64,000 nucleotides of DNA, taken from Sulfobacillus sp. GTDB taxonomy: Bacteria > Bacillota > Sulfobacillia > Sulfobacillales > Sulfobacillaceae. The notes under the pieces were generated by a model. It did not search any database and was not told the DNA's origin. It saw only the letters and a list, made by a program, of their open reading frames with translations. Shown here one piece after another: positions 36,610 through 45,812 of the stretch. Every line of letters begins with the position of its first letter. The first letter of the stretch is position 1. Where the stretch lies: assembly GCA_027343695.1 (NCBI GenBank), contig DAHWKJ010000081.1:1-64000 (forward strand). Direction: 5' to 3'. The position numbers and the translations under genes were made by a program.

Positions 36610-36968
36610 ATGAGATCCCGTGTAACACTGGAGAGCCTCCTAGATTGTCTAGTTTTCTGGGACCACTATAGGTCAGGAGGCCCGTGTCAAAGAGGGGCTG
36701 CTCTGGGGCGCATTGGTGTCTCTCGTATGGCTGATTGTTCCCATAGGGTCTGGCCGGGGGACCAACAAAGCGATGACGGCACCTCACTTAGACCGAGTAC
36801 TTGTCGATATTGATGGGGCATATTCAGGGGTGTTCGTATTATGAGGTCAGCCAGCATTTCCTGGTTGACCTCATAGGCTTTTGGGGGTGTACAGCGGTAG
36901 TCGGAGTGGTATTCCACGGTTTTCTGCGGGAGGCACTGAAAGCTGTTCACATCCCGTATTGGTATTGA
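36610..36968 (+). pseudogene. Fragmented small membrane protein gene
   Basis: GAGGAGAGG seven bases before an ATG at 36610 marks a real start, but coding character then moves between frames. Frame 1 runs 67 codons and soon becomes arginine- and cysteine-rich. Frame 2, open from about 36655 to the TGA at 36842-36844, encodes KEGLLWGALVSLVWLIVPIG, a clear membrane segment. Frame 3, from ATG 36813 to TGA 36966-36968, encodes VSQHFLVDLIGFWG and CTAVVGVVFHGFLREALK, a second one. I read this as one polytopic protein broken by two frameshifts. The pattern faintly recalls YqhR-type membrane proteins, but that name is not secure. Confidence 0.45.
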
Positions 36969-37061
36969 ACTAGAGCACAAAAAACCACCGAGAAAGGTAC
37001 CCGTATTGGACTATTGACGCGAGTCCAATGAGCACGCCAACCGTCGCACTTGATAGATCAA

Positions 37062-37093
37062 AGCAGCCCCGTCCCATTGGGATCGGGGCTGCT
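37062..37093. terminator. Hairpin downstream of aconitase
   Basis: Arms 37062-37071 and 37084-37093 (AGCAGCCCCG against CGGGGCTGCT) pair perfectly and are extended inside by TCCC/GGGA with one bulged base. It lies 13 bases beyond the aconitase stop. There is no long T-run on either strand, so it may be a bidirectional terminator of modest strength. Confidence 0.6.
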
Positions 37094-37105
37094 GTCTTAT
37101 ACACA

Positions 37106-39847
37106 CTACGCCATTGCATTCAGTACGGTTTGTAGAATGCCACCGTTATGGTAATAGTCGACGTCAATGGGCGTATCCAACCGAGCGAGTACGGGGAAGC
37201 GTTCAGATCGGCCGTCGGGTCGCGTTACCGTCACCGTTAGCTCTTGGCCTGGCTGAATGTCGGTGGGGATACTAATGTCCACAATCTCGTTACCGACCAG
37301 ATTGTGCTGATGCCATCCGTCTCCCTCTGTAAATTGCAGAGGAAGCACACCCATACCGACCAGGTTGGAGCGGTGAATGCGTTCAAAGCTCTCGGCGATG
37401 ACTGCCTTGACGCCGAGTAGTGCGGTGCCCTTGGCGGCCCAGTCTCGAGAACTTCCGGTCCCATATTCCTTGCCGGCCATGATTACTAGGGGCACATGTT
37501 CCGCCTGATAGCGCATCGCGGTCTCGTACACTGAGGATTCAACCTTGTCGGGATAGTGGTAGGTGTACCCCCCTTCCTTGCCGTCAAGCATCTGGTTTCT
37601 AATCCGGATATTGGCGAATGTGCCTCGCATCATGACTTCGTGATTTCCGCGACGCGATCCGTAGGAATTAAAGTCCTTGGGCTCAATGCCATGCTCGCGC
37701 AAGTAGCGGGCGGCCGGGCTCGAGCTCGCGATACTCCCGGCTGGCGAGATGTGGTCCGTCGTGACCGAATCACCAAGCAGCAGCAAAATTCTGCCATGGT
37801 CAATCGAGGTGGTCGCGGCAGGTCCCCGGGAATTGAGGAAGAATGGCGGCTCTTGAATGTAAGTGGATGCTTTATCCCATAGATAAAGCTCTCCTTGCGG
37901 CACCGGAAGATCGTTCCAGAGCTTATTGTCAGAAAATACCGTGGCGTATTCGTCGGCGAATAAATCCGGCGTGAGGGCGGACGTCATGGTGCTTTGGATT
38001 TCTTCGGCGGATGGCCACAAATCCTTAAGATAAACGGGGTGGCCATCTCGGTCTTTACCCAATGGGTCTTTTTCGAGGTCAATGTCAACGGTTCCCGCGA
38101 GAGCGTAGGCGACCACAAGGGGTGGCGAGGCCAGGTAGTTGGCTTTCACCAGTGGGTGGATCCGGCCCTCGAAGTTACGATTACCCGATAGGACGGCAGC
38201 CACCGTCAAATCTTCCTGGCTAATTGCATCGGAGACGGCTTCTGGCAGCGGGCCGCTATTGCCAATGCAGGTCGTACAGCCATACCCCACCACGTTAAAT
38301 CCAAGCTCGGCCAACGGTTCTAAGAGTCCAGCTTTCTCTAAATAGGCCGTGACTACTCGGGAACCGGGTGCTAGGCTGGTCTTTACATAGGGTTCGGGCT
38401 TGAGTCCTCGAGCCACAGCCCTTTGGGCAATAAGCCCGGCACCAATCATAACGCTGGGATTTGAGGTATTGGTGCAACTGGTAATGGCCGCAATTACTAC
38501 CGCACCTTGGCGTAAAGTGGTGGTCTTTTCCATGGTGATAGTTGCCGATCGACCTAGGGCTTCGGCGTTCAGGCCAAATCCACGTTCGGCAACGGGAGCC
38601 TTGAGCGATGCATGGAAGGTTGGTTGCATAGCGGACAATGCGACCCGATCTTGGGGGCGTTTCGGGCCAGCCAGACTAGGTTCGACCGTTCCTAGGTCAA
38701 GCTCCAATCCATCGGAAAAGACTGGTTCGGGAGAATGATCGGTCCTGAATAAGCCTTGGGTCTTACAATACCACTCCACCAGGCGTACATGCTCTTCTGA
38801 CCGCGAGGTTTGCCGCAGATACCTCAGGGTTTCATCATCTACTGGGAAAAACCCCATGGTGGCACCATATTCAGGCGCCATGTTCGCTACCGTGGCGCGA
38901 TCGGCGAGACTCATTTGGCTTACGCCCGACCCATAAAACTCGACGAATTTCCCGACCACGCCTTTTTTACGCAGTAGTTGGGTGACGGTTAAGGCAAGGT
39001 CTGTCGCCGTCGATCCGACCGGTAATTTCCCTGTGAGACGCATCCCAACGACTTCCGGAGTTACGAAATACAAAGGCTGACCCAGCATATTGGCTTCGGC
39101 TTCAATGCCGCCGACACCCCAACCTAAAACGCCGAGTCCATTAATCATCGTCGTGTGAGAATCTGTGCCTACCACGGAATCCGGAAAAACAATGTCACGG
39201 CCGGAGGTATCGCGGCGGGTCGCGACCACACTGGCAAGGTACTCCAAATTTACTTGATGCACGATCCCGGTACCAGGCGGGACGACCCGAAAGTTTTGAA
39301 AGGCACGCTGGGCCCAATTGAGTAATCGGTATCTTTCCAAATTGCGCTCGAATTCACGGTCAATGTTGAATTGTAAGGATGAGGCCTGGCCGAACCGGTC
39401 GACTTGGACCGAATGATCCACTACGAGGTCGACCGGCACCAGTGGATTAATTTGATGCGGGTCATGGCCCAGCCGATCGAGGCTGGAGCGCAATGCAGCC
39501 AGGTCGACCACGGCGGGGACCCCGGTAAAGTCTTGCAAGACTACCCGAGCCGGTTTGAAAGGGATCTCAGGGCGGAAACCTTGGTGGGGTTGCCACTGGG
39601 CCAATCGTTGAATGTCAGGTTCAGTGATTTGGTAATTATCAAATTGGCGAAGCACCGCTTCGAGTAAAATCTTGATCGAGAAGGGTAGTCGATCGATAGA
39701 GGTACCGAGATTCTGGGCGAGGGCCGCCAGACTATAGTATGTGACTGGGCGTCCTTCAATTACGGCGTCCGTTCTAGTACTAAACGGGTCTTTCATGGAT
39801 TCTGTCAAACTAGTCACCTCATTTCCCGAGTCGAACACTTCAACCAT
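37106..39847 (-). CDS. acnA: Aconitate hydratase (AcnA type)
   Basis: TCA-cycle enzyme isomerising citrate to isocitrate with a 4Fe-4S cluster. [21 protein letters not shown] near residue 210 and the cluster cysteines in [13 protein letters not shown] near residue 455 and [14 protein letters not shown] near residue 520 are diagnostic of AcnA/IRP-type enzymes. The C-terminal swivel domain has [20 protein letters not shown] and [16 protein letters not shown]. It has 913 residues from the ATG at 39847, but that ATG lies within a TATAAT-like hexamer (39846-39851) and has no ribosome binding site. TTG 39808, preceded by GAGGTG, may be the true start (900 residues). It is divergent from prfC. Confidence 0.93.
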   Translation of the reverse strand: MVEVFDSGNEVTSLTESMKDPFSTRTDAVIEGRPVTYYSLAALAQNLGTSIDRLPFSIKILLEAVLRQFDNYQITEPDIQRLAQWQPHQGFRPEIPFKPARVVLQDFTGVPAVVDLAALRSSLDRLGHDPHQINPLVPVDLVVDHSVQVDRFGQASSLQFNIDREFERNLERYRLLNWAQRAFQNFRVVPPGTGIVHQVNLEYLASVVATRRDTSGRDIVFPDSVVGTDSHTTMINGLGVLGWGVGGIEAEANMLGQPLYFVTPEVVGMRLTGKLPVGSTATDLALTVTQLLRKKGVVGKFVEFYGSGVSQMSLADRATVANMAPEYGATMGFFPVDDETLRYLRQTSRSEEHVRLVEWYCKTQGLFRTDHSPEPVFSDGLELDLGTVEPSLAGPKRPQDRVALSAMQPTFHASLKAPVAERGFGLNAEALGRSATITMEKTTTLRQGAVVIAAITSCTNTSNPSVMIGAGLIAQRAVARGLKPEPYVKTSLAPGSRVVTAYLEKAGLLEPLAELGFNVVGYGCTTCIGNSGPLPEAVSDAISQEDLTVAAVLSGNRNFEGRIHPLVKANYLASPPLVVAYALAGTVDIDLEKDPLGKDRDGHPVYLKDLWPSAEEIQSTMTSALTPDLFADEYATVFSDNKLWNDLPVPQGELYLWDKASTYIQEPPFFLNSRGPAATTSIDHGRILLLLGDSVTTDHISPAGSIASSSPAARYLREHGIEPKDFNSYGSRRGNHEVMMRGTFANIRIRNQMLDGKEGGYTYHYPDKVESSVYETAMRYQAEHVPLVIMAGKEYGTGSSRDWAAKGTALLGVKAVIAESFERIHRSNLVGMGVLPLQFTEGDGWHQHNLVGNEIVDISIPTDIQPGQELTVTVTRPDGRSERFPVLARLDTPIDVDYYHNGGILQTVLNAMA

Positions 39848-39908
39848 TATATTTTAATCTACTTTCGGGAATTGTTCGATGCCTGACTTATGAGGGAGCG
39901 GGCAATGC

Positions 39909-39914
39909 TATAAT
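39909..39914 (+). promoter_or_regulatory. Probable -10 element of prfC
   Basis: TATAAT lies 42 bases before the prfC ATG, in the 108-base divergent gap with aconitase. No convincing -35 hexamer is present at the standard distance; CTGACT at 39883-39888 is 20 bases away. Confidence 0.4.
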
Positions 39915-39955
39915 CGTCCGATGAGAGGATCCTAGAAAGAGGTTGAGTTATTACC

Positions 39956-41530
39956 ATGGACTGGATACAACAAGTCGCGTCGGGACGGACGTTCGCAATC
40001 ATTTCGCACCCGGACGCGGGGAAAACGACTTTGACGGAAAAACTTTTACTGTTTGGGGGAGCCATTCGAGAGGCCGGTGCCGTCAAAGCTCGGAGGTCGT
40101 CGGCTCATGCTCGCTCCGATTGGATGGAAATCGAGCGCCAACGAGGAATTTCGGTGACATCGACGGTGCTACAATTTCCATATCAGGGTTACCGCATTAA
40201 TCTTTTAGATACCCCTGGCCATCAAGACTTTAGTGAAGATACCTACCGCACTTTGCTGGCCGCCGACAGCGTGGTGATGGTGATTGACGCAGCCAAAGGT
40301 GTGGAACCGCAGACGATAAAATTGTTTGAAGTGTGTCGGATGCGTAAAATCCCGGTGTTTACATTTTTCAATAAGCTTGACCGCGAGGCGCGAGAGCCTT
40401 TGGATTTGCTGGATGAGGTAGAACGGATCTTAGGCATTGAAACCTACGCGATGAATTGGCCCGTCGGGATGGGCCAATCATTTCAGGGTATTTTTGATCG
40501 ACAACAAGAGACCTTTCAACGATTTAATCGAGCTAGTCACGCCTTTGACGATGGAGCTTATAAAGACTTTAAAGATCAGATTCCGGCTGATTTAGACCAA
40601 GAACTCCAAGATGCCTTGGAATTGCTGGATGGAGCTGGAACGGCGTTAGACCTCGAGTTGGTGACTGCAGGATTGCAAAGCCCGGTATTCTGGGGGAGTG
40701 CAATCGCGAATTTCGGAGTGCAGAGTTTCCTTGATTATTATATTAAAATGGCGCCGAGTCCCACGGCACGTCAGAGCAATCTCGGAGTTATCAACCCAGA
40801 ACGAAAAGATTTCAGTGGCTTTATTTTCAAGATACAGGCCAACATGAATCCTGCCCATCGAGACCGCGTGGCATTTTTGCGTGTGGTGTCAGGACAATTC
40901 GAGAGGGGCATGGCTGTTACGCATGACCGTTCGGGCCGTACGACACGATTAGCCCAACCTCAACAGTTTTTGGCCCAAGATCGTCACATCGTGGATGAGG
41001 CGTTTCCTGGTGACGTCATTGGGCTCCATGACCCGGGCCTGTTTCACATCGGAGATACCCTCAGTACCATTCCCAACTTGAGCTTTGTCGGGTTTCCACG
41101 ATTCAGCCCTGAGCATTTTGCGGAAATGGAGCTCAAATACACCCTTAAGCATAAGCAGTATCAACGAGGTCTCGAGGAGTTGACCGAAGAAGGGCTGCTC
41201 CAGGTGTTTCGGTCGCCAGACCTTGGGCCGGAGGTGTATCTGGGTGTAGTGGGGCCCTTGCAGTTTGACGTACTGGCATATCGTTTGGAACATGAGTATG
41301 GTGTCGAAATTTCACTGCGGCAGTTGTCATATAGTTTGGCGCGCTGGGTCTTTGGGGGGATCCCCGAAATTGGACGGTTCGATCATGCTAAAATGGTGGT
41401 GGACAACGAACGACGGCCTGTGGTCCTTTTAGAAGACGCGAGAACTCTGGAACGCCTCCGTGAGAAGAATCCTCGATTAATGTTTTCGGAGTCATCCGAA
41501 GTGCACACACCAGAAGAGAAGGAAGGTTAA
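39956..41530 (+). CDS. prfC: Peptide chain release factor 3
   Basis: A translational GTPase that releases RF1/RF2 from the ribosome after peptide hydrolysis. G1 is ISHPDAGKTTLTEKLL near residue 18, G2 region RGISVTSTVLQF, G3 DTPGHQDFSEDTYRTL near residue 87 and G4 FFNKLDREAREPLDLLDEVE near residue 139, all with the RF3-specific context. The switch-proximal segment reads KARRSSAHARSDWMEIE against the usual KGRKSGRHATSDWM. It has 524 residues. It lacks a strong ribosome binding site: only GAGTTATTACC precedes the ATG. It is followed after two bases by an aldo/keto reductase gene. Confidence 0.92.
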   Translation: MDWIQQVASGRTFAIISHPDAGKTTLTEKLLLFGGAIREAGAVKARRSSAHARSDWMEIERQRGISVTSTVLQFPYQGYRINLLDTPGHQDFSEDTYRTLLAADSVVMVIDAAKGVEPQTIKLFEVCRMRKIPVFTFFNKLDREAREPLDLLDEVERILGIETYAMNWPVGMGQSFQGIFDRQQETFQRFNRASHAFDDGAYKDFKDQIPADLDQELQDALELLDGAGTALDLELVTAGLQSPVFWGSAIANFGVQSFLDYYIKMAPSPTARQSNLGVINPERKDFSGFIFKIQANMNPAHRDRVAFLRVVSGQFERGMAVTHDRSGRTTRLAQPQQFLAQDRHIVDEAFPGDVIGLHDPGLFHIGDTLSTIPNLSFVGFPRFSPEHFAEMELKYTLKHKQYQRGLEELTEEGLLQVFRSPDLGPEVYLGVVGPLQFDVLAYRLEHEYGVEISLRQLSYSLARWVFGGIPEIGRFDHAKMVVDNERRPVVLLEDARTLERLREKNPRLMFSESSEVHTPEEKEG

Positions 41531-41532
41531 TC

Positions 41533-42486
41533 ATGCAATATCGACGGTTAGGTAAGGCAGGAATTAAGGTTTCGGAAATCGCTTTGGGGAGTTGGCTCAC
41601 CTATGGGACGGTTACCGAACAGTCTGTGGGTGAAGCATGTGTACATAAAGCTTATGAACTGGGTATTAACCATTTCGACTGCGCCAACGCCTACGGCAGC
41701 GAGCCGCACGCCGCGGAACGGTTTCTCAAGGATGCTTTAGCCCCGTTTGGACGCGAGTCCTATGTACTGACGTCTAAAGCCTTTTGGCCGGTAGGCCCGA
41801 CGCCGAATGCGCAAGGTCTCAGCCGCAAGCACCTCATCCACCAAGTGGACGAAAGTTTACGGGCATTGGGCACCGATTACTTGGACATCTTTTACTGTCA
41901 TCGGTACGACCCCGATACGGAGATTGAAGAAGTCCTCTATACCCTGGATGATTTAGTCCGTCAAGGGAAAATTCTCTATCCTGGAATTAGTGAGTGGCCC
42001 GTTTCCAAGATTGCGCAGGCCATTCAAATCGTAGAAAAACGAGGACTACACAGAATTCGAGCGAGTCAACCGGTGTATAACTTGTTCAATCGATACATTG
42101 AACAAGGTGTTTTGCCCTTGTGCGAAGAAAACGGCATGGGGCTGGTGGTCTTTTCACCTCTAGCACAGGGTCTTCTCACCGGCAAATACCGTCGCGGTCA
42201 GGCGTTCCCTGAGGGCTCCCGAGCGGCCACGCCAAGAGTTAGCGGATTTATTACCCGTATGCTTGAGGACAAGACCTACGATCGGATTGAGGCCCTCCAA
42301 ACGGTCGCCAAAGATGTTGGCATGTCCTTAAGTCAATTAGCACTGACTTGGGTATTACGACAACCTGGTATTGCGAGTGCGCTCATCGGGGCATCGCATC
42401 CGGAACAAGTGGCAGAGAATGTCCAGGCGGTCGGGAAAACCCTTTCCCCCGAGGTTTTAGAGCGGATTGAGAGCATTCTTGTCTGA
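41533..42486 (+). CDS. Aldo/keto reductase
   Basis: An NADPH-dependent TIM-barrel oxidoreductase, close in pattern to the voltage-channel beta-subunit/YdhF-YghZ branch. The N-terminus reads YRRLGKAGIKVSEIALGSWL. The catalytic tetrad can be traced: Asp in NHFDCANAYGS, its Tyr, Lys in YVLTSKAFW near residue 77 and His in DIFYCHRYDP near residue 117. The NADPH-binding end has ALIGASHPEQVAENVQAV. It has 317 residues. It starts two bases after the prfC stop with AAGGTTAATC upstream, so the two are co-transcribed; a functional link to translation is not obvious. The substrate is unknown. Confidence 0.88.
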   Translation: MQYRRLGKAGIKVSEIALGSWLTYGTVTEQSVGEACVHKAYELGINHFDCANAYGSEPHAAERFLKDALAPFGRESYVLTSKAFWPVGPTPNAQGLSRKHLIHQVDESLRALGTDYLDIFYCHRYDPDTEIEEVLYTLDDLVRQGKILYPGISEWPVSKIAQAIQIVEKRGLHRIRASQPVYNLFNRYIEQGVLPLCEENGMGLVVFSPLAQGLLTGKYRRGQAFPEGSRAATPRVSGFITRMLEDKTYDRIEALQTVAKDVGMSLSQLALTWVLRQPGIASALIGASHPEQVAENVQAVGKTLSPEVLERIESILV

Positions 42487-42507
42487 ACCTCACGCATAAA
42501 GCCAGAC

Positions 42508-42537
42508 GCCCCCCGTATGGATAGGCATATGGGGGGC
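42508..42537 (+). terminator. Strong hairpin after the aldo/keto reductase
   Basis: Arms 42508-42519 and 42526-42537 pair over 12 bases (GCCCCCC plus GTATG against CATAT plus GGGGGGC, one G-U) around a six-base loop, followed by TAATGTT. It lies 21 bases after the reductase stop and ends seven bases before the first ATG of the next gene. Confidence 0.75.
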
Positions 42538-42604
42538 TAATGTTATGAAGCGTGAGATTGTGGGACAGCAATCATTGGGGATTCAAGATGGTACGGAGAA
42601 GTTT

Positions 42605-43336
42605 ATGCGTCTGGTACCGACGGGATCCGGGACCCGGGTGTTTGGTGCGACGCTGGTAGGCACATTGACGGTACTTTGGCTTTCCAAAGTCAGCCACAGT
42701 TCTCTTGTAGGCTATGCTTACGGTGCTGGGCTGTTTACGCTTTTGAGTTGGCCTTTTGTCCCACGGCTGCTACGCCAAGTACGCTGGCAAAAACGCGTAA
42801 TGGAACGGGCTTTAGGACTTTTGATTGTAAGTCTAGGGTTTGGTGCTTTAGGTGGCCTTATCCTGGGCTATAATCCCCAAGCCCAAGGGCTTAGCGAATT
42901 TAACTGGCTATTGGCCCAAAAACTACTGTGGCAGTTTCCCTTGGTGTTGCCGGTCGAAAACCTGCTGTTGTTAGGAGCTATGGTTGGATTTGTCCGGATT
43001 ACCCGTGCTCGTGGCACTCCTCAAATAATGCTGATGGCATTATTAGCGGCGGGGTTTTTTGGTCTGTGGCATGTGCCATTTTGGGGGTGGGGTACCCTTG
43101 TGACAATTGGTCTGACCGTACTGCCGTGGACATTATATATGGCAGTGACCGGGGACGTCGTCGTGCCAGTCATAACGCATGTGATGATGGATACCACGGC
43201 CATGGTGGTAAACTTCGCTCCCAATCATTGGGTGCGCGAGGGCTTTATGGCCGCACTGATTGTGGCGGTCCTGATTTGGTCCGTGGTTAGGTCATGGTGG
43301 GAAGACTGGCGCACTACGTCGCGCGACTTAGAGTAA
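42605..43336 (+). CDS. CPBP-like intramembrane protease homologue
   Basis: An integral membrane protein with the layout of CPBP (CAAX/ABI) intramembrane metalloproteases. Motif 2 is FFGLWHVPF near residue 158 and motif 3 is PVITHVMMDTTAM near residue 196, carrying the two metal-binding histidines. Motif 1, usually EExxxR, is only VLPVENLLLLGAM here, with a single glutamate and no arginine, so activity is uncertain. The open frame begins at 42545, but the terminator hairpin ends seven bases before it; GGAG at 42595-42598 suits the ATG at 42605, giving 243 residues. Seven or so membrane segments are seen. Confidence 0.68.
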   Translation: MRLVPTGSGTRVFGATLVGTLTVLWLSKVSHSSLVGYAYGAGLFTLLSWPFVPRLLRQVRWQKRVMERALGLLIVSLGFGALGGLILGYNPQAQGLSEFNWLLAQKLLWQFPLVLPVENLLLLGAMVGFVRITRARGTPQIMLMALLAAGFFGLWHVPFWGWGTLVTIGLTVLPWTLYMAVTGDVVVPVITHVMMDTTAMVVNFAPNHWVREGFMAALIVAVLIWSVVRSWWEDWRTTSRDLE

Positions 43337-43697
43337 TGGTGCCCGTTAATGCTGGTTTAGGATGATCTTGGATAGTGACCGTGACCGATACTGCCAGGGT
43401 TGACGGGGCGGTCTCTTCGCAAGTTCCGGAGATGATTACGGTCTGGTTTACCGGGACCATGGCACGGAAACGGTTAGACCACTCGGTGACGTGGTAGCCT
43501 TGAACCAGGAGCGGTTCCAACAACCGCGTAATGAGACCCATTGTAAACATGCCGTGCGCAATGATGCCGGGTAATCCGTATTGGCGCGCGATGGATTCAT
43601 CAAAATGGATCGGGTTGAAATCGTGAGAAGCGCCTGCATACCGGACTAAGTCGGTCTGAGTCACGTGGTGCGTGACGGAAGTCAAGGGGGTGGTCAT
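43314..43697 (-). CDS. MaoC-like dehydratase, catalytic subunit
   Basis: A hot-dog fold hydratase of the MaoC/HadB kind. The catalytic motif D-x-N-P-x-H is present in SHDFNPIHFDESIAR near residue 25, followed by GLPGIIAHGMFTMGLITRLL near residue 41, the substrate-binding block. It has 127 residues, one fold unit. It lies directly behind a second MaoC-type gene with TAATG overlap, as in heterodimeric (R)-hydroxyacyl dehydratases, where this subunit would hold the active site. The substrate is a (3R)-hydroxyacyl thioester by family analogy. The 3' end overlaps the convergent CPBP gene by 23 bases. Confidence 0.8.
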   Translation of the reverse strand: MTTPLTSVTHHVTQTDLVRYAGASHDFNPIHFDESIARQYGLPGIIAHGMFTMGLITRLLEPLLVQGYHVTEWSNRFRAMVPVNQTVIISGTCEETAPSTLAVSVTVTIQDHPKPALTGTITLSRAT

Positions 43698-44122
43698 TAC
43701 GAAGACGCCTCCTGACTAGCAATGATGGTACTGGTGGACGTAAATACCCAATGCTGGTCTTGATTAGTTCCGACTGTTTCCAACGTCAGAAAGGTGAGGG
43801 GACCTCGCGCCTTGGTACCAATAACTTGGGTGACCACGCTGACGGTATCGTGAACCACTATGGGTGCCCCAAATTTAAAGGATTGTTCTCCATGGATAAG
43901 ACCTGCTTTAGGCAGATCCAGTCCTGGTACGGCGTGGCCCTGTAACGTGATAGCAAATGTCGGGGGAGCCACCACATCTTGAAATCCAAGGGTTCGAGCT
44001 TGGGATTGTGAGTAATATGCCGGATATTGAAGGCCGAGCGCTTCGGCAAAATCACGAATGGCGCCCGCTTCGATGGCATGCATTTTAGGAGTGGACATGG
44101 TACCAATCGGCGGGATATTCAT
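43697..44122 (-). CDS. MaoC/FAS1-like dehydratase N-terminal-type subunit
   Basis: A hot-dog protein of 141 residues resembling the FAS1-like dehydratase (HadA/HadC type) partner subunit. AGAIRDFAEALGLQYPAYYSQSQ near residue 19 and VVAPPTFAITLQG near residue 48 are typical; GEQSFKFGAPIVVHDTV near residue 75 forms the central helix-strand. It lacks the D-x-x-P-x-H catalytic motif, which the downstream subunit has. The open frame begins at 44332, but GGGAGG precedes the ATG whose complement is 44120-44122. The two genes overlap by TAATG, supporting an obligate heterodimer. Confidence 0.8.
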   Translation of the reverse strand: MNIPPIGTMSTPKMHAIEAGAIRDFAEALGLQYPAYYSQSQARTLGFQDVVAPPTFAITLQGHAVPGLDLPKAGLIHGEQSFKFGAPIVVHDTVSVVTQVIGTKARGPLTFLTLETVGTNQDQHWVFTSTSTIIASQEASS

Positions 44123-44272
44123 TGGGATCCTCCCTTGCCAGATCTTCATCGGGTAAGATTGTATAATAGAATGCCAAGTCTTTACAAGGGTGGCCTGCGG
44201 GACTAACCAAGGCCGATACGTAGTCTTGCAGGATGGGATAGGGAAAATGATGGGAAGATGGAGGAAGAGGCC

Positions 44273-44458
44273 GTGCTTTCGGATGAAAAAATTCGCGATA
44301 CTATCTATAGGTGGACCGGAATTAGGATTCACGCATCAGAAATTGAAGAGCGGATTGGACTCGAACTCATTCGACAACAGTTGACACCCCGTGCTCTAAG
44401 TCCCTTTGAACCAGAGGGAGGTATTGGACAGGACCCAGAAGGTTCGGTGCCCAGATGA
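44273..44458 (+). CDS. Small ORF coupled to amidase (possible AtzG/GatC-like subunit)
   Basis: A 61-residue ORF whose TGA overlaps the amidase ATG (ATGA), so translation is coupled. The product is acidic and mostly helical in the first 40 residues (SDEKIRDTIYRWTG and ASEIEERIGLELIRQQL) with a proline-rich, extended tail ending EPEGGIGQDPEGSVPR. That is the size and layout of small partners such as AtzG or GatC, which wrap round an amidase-signature enzyme. Sequence similarity is weak, so this is inference from position. GGAGG at 44260-44264 favours the GTG at 44273 over the ATG at 44258. Confidence 0.55.
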   Translation: MLSDEKIRDTIYRWTGIRIHASEIEERIGLELIRQQLTPRALSPFEPEGGIGQDPEGSVPR

Positions 44459-45783
44459 CATCGTCTATCCGAGAGTATCATCAGCAATTTCAATCGGGCC
44501 GAGCTACGCCACGGGATGTCATCGAAGAGTCCATCGCGCGCATTGAAGCCAGGAATTCCGAACTGAATGCATTTATTTCGGTGGATTGGGCCCGAGCCCG
44601 CCGCGAGGCCGATGAGGCCAGCGAAAGATATCGGACAGGTCTGATTAGAGGAGTGCTGGATGGCGTACCCGTCGGGCTGAAGGATTTGTTCAACACTCAA
44701 GGGATTGCTACGACTGCCGCATCAAAAATTCTGTTAAAGAACGTGCCAAATGACGACGCCGCGGTGGTGTCCCAACTTCACCTGGCTGGGGCGAACACAC
44801 GTCTCGGGAAATTGAATTTGCATGAATTTGCGTTTAGTCCTACCGGAACTGCGTCGTATTTTGGACCGATGAAAAATCCCCACGATCCCACGCGCATGGC
44901 TGGTGGATCGAGCGGGGGATCCGGGATTGCCGTCGCGACGCGGATGGTGACCACGGCCTTAGGAACCGACACGGGAGGATCCGTACGGATACCCGCAGCG
45001 TTTTGCGGAATTTATGGTCTAAAGCCTACCTATGACCGGCTCAGTCGTCACGGCGTGATACCGTTATCGTGGACATTAGATCACGTGGGTATTTTAGCCG
45101 ACAGTCTCGATAACTTGGCCGTCATGTCCACGTGCTTAGGTTTTAAAGACCCGGATCTCACCGGCTCGGAGTCTTTTGGGTTCCCTGACATGCGGGTGTT
45201 ATGGCTCCAAGATGATATGTGGGACCCGTTGGACGAGGTGGTCCAAAATTCTATGCGTCAGGTCATCCAACGTATGATCGGGATGGGGATAGACATTGTG
45301 CCGGGTGATTTACCGAGAGCCGGAGAAATTCGTGCCAGTCAACAGGTGATTTTAGGGTCTGAGGCGGCTAACTACCACTGGTTGTGGCTACAAAACCAAC
45401 CCGAAGACTATCAACCCGATGTCCGTGAGCGCCTGACAACCCGCGCTAGTTTTTTGGCAATTCACTACATTGAAGCGCTGCGTCGCAGGCAGGAACTCAT
45501 CATGTTTTATCGTGATACCGTGTTTCGGGATGTCGCTTTTATCGTATCACCGACGGTTCCCATCCGCCCCCCAAAGTTGGAGGTGGATCAGGTGAACGGA
45601 ATAGATGTGCGGCAGGTGCTGACGGTATGGACGGCACCGTTCAATCTTTTAGGGTTGCCTGCGGTGACACTGCCGGTTGGTCGGCCAGAAGAGGGCATGG
45701 GTCTACAAATTGTAGCTCCATGGGGGGAGGAAAGACGGCTCCTGCAGTTTGCGGCGTCGGTGCACGGTGGGTATAGGGGATAA
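44455..45783 (+). CDS. Amidase signature family hydrolase
   Basis: An amidohydrolase with the Ser-cisSer-Lys triad of the amidase signature family. The lysine is in GVPVGLKDLFNTQG near residue 76, the cis-serine in MAGGSSGGSGIAVA near residue 153 and the nucleophile in LGTDTGGSVRIPAAFCG near residue 176; GLKPTYDRLSRHGVIPLS follows. It has 442 residues. It resembles GatA but no gatB or gatC is beside it, so it is more likely a stand-alone amidase with the small upstream ORF as partner. The substrate is unknown; carboxybiuret, aryl amides or acyl amides are family options. Confidence 0.87.
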   Translation: MTSSIREYHQQFQSGRATPRDVIEESIARIEARNSELNAFISVDWARARREADEASERYRTGLIRGVLDGVPVGLKDLFNTQGIATTAASKILLKNVPNDDAAVVSQLHLAGANTRLGKLNLHEFAFSPTGTASYFGPMKNPHDPTRMAGGSSGGSGIAVATRMVTTALGTDTGGSVRIPAAFCGIYGLKPTYDRLSRHGVIPLSWTLDHVGILADSLDNLAVMSTCLGFKDPDLTGSESFGFPDMRVLWLQDDMWDPLDEVVQNSMRQVIQRMIGMGIDIVPGDLPRAGEIRASQQVILGSEAANYHWLWLQNQPEDYQPDVRERLTTRASFLAIHYIEALRRRQELIMFYRDTVFRDVAFIVSPTVPIRPPKLEVDQVNGIDVRQVLTVWTAPFNLLGLPAVTLPVGRPEEGMGLQIVAPWGEERRLLQFAASVHGGYRG

Positions 45784-45812
45784 ATCTTCGTCAAGACCCT
45801 CATGCTACCGGC

